Notes under the pieces: model-generated
Told to the model about the DNA's origin: nothing
Seen by the model: only the letters and a program-made list of their open reading frames with translations
Databases searched by the model: none
Assembly: GCA_030265145.1 (NCBI GenBank)
Contig: JARBES010000130.1
Coordinates: 36,442,940 to 36,467,196 of the forward strand
Length of the DNA stretch: 24,257 nt
Direction of reading: 5' to 3'
Source of the DNA: Strongylocentrotus pallidus
Lineage: Eukaryota > Echinodermata > Echinoidea > Camarodonta > Strongylocentrotidae
Made by a program: the position numbers and the translations under genes
Part shown: piece after piece, positions 20,341 through 24,257 of the stretch
Position numbering within the stretch: the first letter of the stretch is position 1
How the letters are laid out: each line of letters begins with the position of its first letter

Positions 20341-20428
20341 TCATTTAACACATCAAAAACATCTTGATTACAAATAAAAGCTAAACAATATCCAACTTGT
20401 TCGTTTTACAAACATTGTATTTTTCACA

Positions 20429-20451
20429 AATAAAATCAATAAAGAAATAAA
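20429..20451 (+). terminator. Poly(A) signal cluster, ITIH-like gene copy B
   Basis: AATAAA at 20429, 20438 and 20446, the counterpart of the copy A cluster, with a further AATAAA near 20373 that copy A lacks. Confidence 0.5.
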
Positions 20452-21488
20452 GCATTGAATATCGCAATCCTGGTGTGGGTTATAAGTACTTTGTGTCCAA
20501 GTAAGCAATACACGAGTGTTAAATATTCTAGACAATAATTATGTTACTTTATACATGTTTAACACGTTAAATTGTATAATAATTTATGTTTACGTCAATA
20601 ATATTAGAATACATATTCAAAAACTCTAGTCTACAATAAATAATAATCTCTATTCGATATCAAAGTGAGCCACGATAAACGAGAAAATTCGTCATAAACG
20701 TCTTGCTGCCTAATATAAAATATTGCTCAAAGCAAAGACAATAATTCAAAATCAACTTGAGTTTTATCAAGTCACATCAAAAGCTCACATTCTAATTTGG
20801 AATTCTTAATTGAATTTAAGATGTTGGAATCCTCAAAATTTATATGCATGGGATCCATCAGTGATTACAAAAGAAATAGAGATGGTGATTTGCTGAAATA
20901 AAGCGAGTTTGGTCTGTTCCTTCGTCGATGATAAAGTTGCAACACCAAGCTCTGCATGTATCGGTCCTGATATCCTAAGGCTCCGCCATCGTCATTTTCA
21001 CTGTTATTGAAAGCAAAGAAAGAGAGAGAATGATTGGACGAGAAGGTCTTTTAGAAATATTTGATATTGCAGGTTGTTACTTTCAAAGTGTTCTGAAATT
21101 GAAACTTTTCCCTGCAGTACCAAGATACCGATGTGACAATTTCGATGAAAAATTAAAAGTCCTTACAAAATGTGTGAGCTTTATGGATGTTATAGTTCCA
21201 TTTTTAACTGTTATTATCTGGATTTGGGCCGTTGTGCTGCTATTCTAAAAGGAAATGGAATCATGTTTTCTAATACAGCGTTGTGATAAAGATAGAGAAA
21301 ATTTCTGACATGAATGTCTTGACATGTCGCCAAAGGAAAAAAGTGAAAGTATATCTTATCCTGAGAGGTGTAAAGAGAGTCAAATGCGTAGCCTGGCTTC
21401 AGCCATTGAGGGGGGGGGGGGGGTACTTGTCTTACAAGCTGAATGAAATGCGAAAGAATAACGGGTGCGGAAAAGGCGCAAACCTTTT

Positions 21489-21552
21489 TTTATTTTTAAA
21501 CATGGCCTTCCCTCTACATTTTTCTCTTTTCTCCTCTCGTGTTCTCTTTATT
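21489..21552 (-). terminator. Poly(A) signals of the Kazal-like gene (copy B)
   Basis: AATAAA on the minus strand at 21552-21547 and 21494-21489, about 140 and 200 bp after the stop. Either would give a short 3' UTR. Confidence 0.45.
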
Positions 21553-21690
21553 TCCATTCCGTTCTTCACCATTCAAAGGGGGATGGGGTCGCTAATCCTC
21601 GAGCCCCTAAAGCTATGCTCATGCCCTACACATTTAAAATGAAATCTACTGACCTGTACCGCCTTGATTGGTATAAGGGGCAGCTTTAAG

Positions 21691-23307
21691 TTAACCACAC
21701 CCAGCGCCTTCACCTCCGTCTCCGCCGCAATCCCCACCACCATCGCCACCACCACCGTCCCCTCCATCACCATCACCTCCATCACCACCATCTCCATTGC
21801 CACCGTCACCGCCACCGTCACCACCATCCCCACCGCAATCACCACCACCACCATTGCAATCACCACCACCGTCACCGCCATTACCACCACCGTCACCGCC
21901 ATCACCACCACCGTCACCACCACCGTCACCACCATCCCCACCGCAATTGCCACCACCACCACCATTGCAATCACCACCATCACACCCACAATCTTCCTCT
22001 GAACTGCTACTAGAGTCATCATCGCTGTCTGAACTCGAACTTCCGCATTCATTCGAGTCACTGCCGCAGCTGTCACTGTCACTATCGCTGTCACTGTCAC
22101 TATCACTATCACTATCACTGTCACTGTCACTGTCACAATCACCGCTACCACTACCACAATCTCCGCTGTCGCTGCCACTACTCCCACTCCCACTGCTACT
22201 GCCACTACTGCTGTCACCCCCACATCCCCCTCCTCCACATCCCACACCTGTTGCTGCATAGTCGTAACCCAAACCCCAACCCCAGTCCCAACCCCCAGCA
22301 TCACCACCACCATCTCCACCATCACCATCACCGCCATCACCATCACCACCATCACCATCACCACCATCACCACCATCACCGCCATCACCATCACCACCAT
22401 CACCGCCATCACCATCACTACCATCACCACCGTCACCACCACCATCACCGTCTCCATCACCAGCGCACGCACCAACGCCTTTTACTTCCACGGCGGCATC
22501 GCAGAAATCGGAGTATGTCTGGCCATCAGAACCACAAACAGGCCCACTTAGTCCTCTCGGACAACCAGCTGTGGTATTATAGAGAAGAGAAAAGGTGGTT
22601 ATAATTATGCAGTGGCGTAGCTACGTATCGGGGCACTGGTCACTTTATTAGTATTTTCGTATCTCTGTCTCTCTCTGTCTCTGTCTCTGTCTCTGTCTCT
22701 GTCTGTCTCTCTCTCTCTCTCTTAATGTGTATGTTGCCATTCGATTGAGGCGTGCTACCATTCAGCGATCCAGACCATTCGTATATTTAATACCCCCCCC
22801 CCCAGCCCTTAATGACCCATGAAGGGGAAAGCATCAATAAAACTTGTTGCATTGAGCCTACTTAAACGCGTTGATTTCCAGATATATGAACCCCACCCCT
22901 GTCTAGGGGGATTAACTCCCACAATCTATCAGTACAATTCACCCCCGTGACATCCCTGACCACCCCCCCCCCCCCCGATCGATGAAGCAAGCAAAAGCAA
23001 TGAAATTATCAGTCATAGAATATTGCAATGTGGTTTTCTTCATGACATCATAGGGTTTTCAAAACTGTAAGAGAGTAACTGAAAAAAAATGTTGTATTAC
23101 TGAGTGGCTTAATGCGAGGAACAACTGACAAAGGTAAATGAACAAATAAGACAGGGTTAATGGAGCAAATTGTCAATCGAAACTAAAAAGTAGATATAAT
23201 AAAGGATATTTATGAAATGATGACACTTCCGAATACTCACCGGGAGCAGAGCTGATGCATATTGCAAGTGCAAGAACTGCGACCAATGTTAGCCACATCT
23301 TATTCAT
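21691..23307 (-). CDS. Secreted Kazal-like protein with acidic Gly-Asp/Ser-Asp/Cys tail
   Basis: Two coding exons: 23307-23241 and 22568-21691 (TAA), joined in phase 1 (G|CT), about 314 residues. The first exon is a signal peptide, MNKMWLTLVAVLALAICISS then AP, with cleavage likely near SSA. The second opens with a Kazal-like domain, CPRGLSGPVCGSDGQTYSDF then C, ending GVGAC. A long tail follows: (GD/GGD)n, a WDWGWGLGYDY aromatic patch, Ser/Gly with Cys pairs, 11 consecutive Asp-Ser pairs, SSSSEEDCGC, and more GGD repeats ending AGCG. The family suggests serine-protease inhibition, but only four of six Kazal cysteines remain. The Asp-Ser tract would be strongly negative and a kinase target, so calcium or mineral binding is possible (inference). 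Start chosen because it gives a clean signal peptide after an acceptor site. No named homologue recognised. Confidence 0.8.
21694..22459 (-). repeat. Coding minisatellite: GGD/GD and DS repeats of the acidic tail
   Basis: On the plus strand this is (ACC/ATC/GCC) and (ACT/GTC/ATC) triplet sequence. On the coding strand it gives Gly-Gly-Asp, Gly-Asp and Asp-Ser runs with interspersed Cys. Third-base variation (GAC/GAT, GGT/GGC/GGA) is common while the amino-acid pattern holds, which argues for selection on the peptide and not just slippage. Several other frames are open over long stretches because of the composition, but they lack a signal, domain or splice support. Confidence 0.75.
22460..22568 (-). 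other. Four-cysteine Kazal-like domain
   Basis: The signature PVCGSDGQTY is the hallmark of Kazal/follistatin-type domains, with C-x8-C, C-x10-C and C-x11-C spacing. Classical Kazal domains pair C1-C5, C2-C4 and C3-C6. Here the cysteines fitting C2, C3, C4 and C6 are present, and C1 and C5 are both absent, so exactly one disulfide appears to be lost. The domain starts right after the acceptor at 22569, as is common for single-exon Kazal units. Confidence 0.75.
22569..23240 (-). other. Second intron of the Kazal-like gene
   Basis: Bounded by CCCG|GTGAGT and ccacag|CTGG on the minus strand. Holds an AGTGGCGTAGCTACG repeat fragment (about 22610), a (TCTCTG)n microsatellite at 22660-22722 and two poly-C runs. 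No other gene seen. Confidence 0.7.
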
Positions 23308-23947
23308 CGTGATCTGTACAAAAAGACGTTACAGAGTTATTGCCATTAATGATTGTCACCTTTGCAGTAATGCAAGACCTAAAAACTATTTGTTGTGTGT
23401 AAATGCAGATGTGGTAATTTAATCCAGCTTTTCAATTAATTGATTTACTTATCTTCCATACTTAATGTAATTGCTTTGATTAGGTGACATTATGTAACAT
23501 GTATATTCGTTTATTTATTCGTAGCAACCAAAGGGTTGGATTGACATACATTTTCAACATGATTATGAACATTATTCAGCAGAGTACAATGAAATTGGTA
23601 TGAATATAAATACATGTAGATCATTAATACAAAGAACATTAAAAATCATCGAGGTATATCATATTGCAAGTAAATAATTACAAGAAAAAAGGAAACAACA
23701 TAAATTTGAATAGAGAAGAAAAGGGAGCAAGAGAGGGGAAAAGAAAAGAAAGAATGTAGTACATGTATGTTAATTCAGTGATGATAATTCTTCATTTTGA
23801 TGCTCGCTGTATAATGGGTATGTAAACTATGACAAGCGTTATTTCCACTTGATGTATATACTACAAATAAATTGAATAGGTCTTAAAGAAAGAGCATGAA
23901 CAAGATAAACGATAAACAATACAACAACAAAAAAGCATAGTACTTAC

Positions 23948-24080
23948 ATCGTGGAGACTAAACAGTTTGAAGTACCGTAGATCCTTCTTTTGGGTCAACG
24001 TAGCTTGATGTTATATTCTCTTCATTCACTCTTTCTAGAACTTCTTTTTCTCCTTGTGGCTTGAGCAATGAGTGAATTGT
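23948..24080 (-). other. Non-coding first exon (5' UTR) of the Kazal-like gene
   Basis: From the predicted start near 24080 to the donor CGAT|GTAAGTA at 23948. It joins to an acceptor, tttttgtacag, just before 23313, eight bases upstream of the ATG's last neighbour, so the coding exon spans 23313-23241. The 5' end is predicted only from the TATA position. The intron between (23314-23947) is AT-rich with an A/G-rich stretch at 23690-23755. Confidence 0.55.
24011..24025 (-). promoter_or_regulatory. Short upstream ORF in the 5' UTR
   Basis: ATG AAG AGA ATA TAA on the minus strand within the predicted first exon. A four-codon uORF could lower translation of the main frame, but it depends on the predicted transcription start. 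Confidence 0.3.
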
Positions 24081-24104
24081 GATTTGTATTCTGCTACATT
24101 CCTG

Positions 24105-24112
24105 TATTTATA
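24105..24112 (-). promoter_or_regulatory. TATA box of the Kazal-like gene
   Basis: TATAAATA on the minus strand, about 32 bp before a candidate start near 24080 and upstream of a first exon with a strong donor. A CACCC-type box (GGGGGTGTGG on the minus strand, about 24152-24162) lies upstream. A TATA promoter would fit a tissue-specific, strongly expressed secreted product (inference). Confidence 0.6.
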
Positions 24113-24257
24113 CTTTTTGGTTAGGTATCCATTGTCAAGGAAATCTTAGTACCACACCCCCTGGATATATTTTATGTTGGAGCAATTAGAGAATCGTCAT
24201 TCTAAATATATTTCTTTCATTAGAGTTGTTTTATCTACTCTTATAGGGTTACCCATG

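Larger units (their letters stand above)
19455..21690. other. 3' UTR and spacer, copy B
   Basis: Counterpart of the copy A spacer, with a longer CT tract (20110-20340) and a longer G run (21410-21423). No gene supported; the open frames here are short, differ between copies or are simple-sequence. Confidence 0.6.
14191..22258. repeat. Right copy of the duplicated segment (copy B)
   Basis: About 8070 bp matching copy A. Exons match at roughly 96% by eye; introns are more diverged with many small indels. Copy-specific material includes about 370 bp within the intron 16069-16849 (near 16182-16552) and a longer G run at 21410-21423. Best explained as the alternative haplotype placed after copy A. 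Confidence 0.95.

Noticed and set aside
20885-20992. Minus-strand frame reading TCRAWCCNFIIDEGTDQTR, with a similar one in copy A near 12885-12962, looking like a Cys-containing exon
   Set aside because: Of the few base differences between the copies most change the amino acid (K/R, N/D, G/R, F/I, S/T), unlike the real exons, and the downstream frames diverge. It lies past the poly(A) signals of the Kazal-like gene.
21030-21248. 72-residue frame with a hydrophobic end in copy B
   Set aside because: Not preserved in copy A (around 13010-13130) and without a conserved start or splice context.
21797-22604. Plus-strand frames rich in Pro/Ser and in His
   Set aside because: Antisense of the coding minisatellite; simple-sequence open frames without any start context, domain or splice support.

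Overview
The window looks like a eukaryotic, most likely echinoderm and probably sea urchin, genomic scaffold. Short, GC-richer coding exons with GT..AG introns sit in AT-rich introns and spacers. Those introns carry tRNA-derived SINEs, palindromic MITE-like elements, long poly-G/poly-C runs and CT microsatellites. The species call is an inference from this texture; no species-specific marker was identified.

There are two genes, arranged tail to tail. The first (plus strand, 5' end outside the window) encodes an inter-alpha-trypsin-inhibitor heavy-chain-like (ITIH-like) protein. Sixteen exons from base 1 to the stop at 11376 join in frame. They give the end of one vWA module, a linker, a complete VIT domain, a second vWA domain with an intact MIDAS, and an ITIH C-terminal domain. 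The protein therefore seems to carry two heavy-chain modules in series. The second gene (minus strand, about 24080 down to 21691) has a TATA box, a non-coding first exon and a signal-peptide exon. Its last exon encodes a four-cysteine Kazal-like domain followed by a very acidic tail of Gly/Asp, Asp-Ser and Cys repeats.

A gap of exactly 100 N (14091-14190) splits the window. The sequence right of the gap (14191 to about 22258) repeats the sequence left of it (5511-14090). The repeat runs from the middle of an ITIH exon, through all downstream exons, the 3' region and the spacer, and into the Kazal gene's last exon. In coding sequence I count roughly 4% differences by eye, overwhelmingly synonymous, with all splice sites and frames kept; introns differ by several insertions of 130-600 bp. 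The left copy lacks the 5' half of the Kazal gene and the right copy lacks the 5' half of the ITIH gene. This is what two overlapping haplotype contigs look like when placed end to end, so the likely true locus is one ITIH-like gene facing one Kazal/acidic gene. A real tandem duplication cannot be excluded from sequence alone.

Layout: 1-11376 ITIH-like gene (copy A 3' part); 11377-13563 3' region and spacer A; 13564-14090 partial Kazal gene (copy A); 14091-14190 gap; 14191-19454 ITIH-like gene 3' part (copy B); 19455-21690 3' region and spacer B; 21691-24112 complete Kazal/acidic gene with promoter (minus). Differences between the copies expose insertions: a TTAA-flanked 331-bp element and an ACCATGGTA-palindrome MITE only in copy A, and about 370 bp of intron only in copy B.
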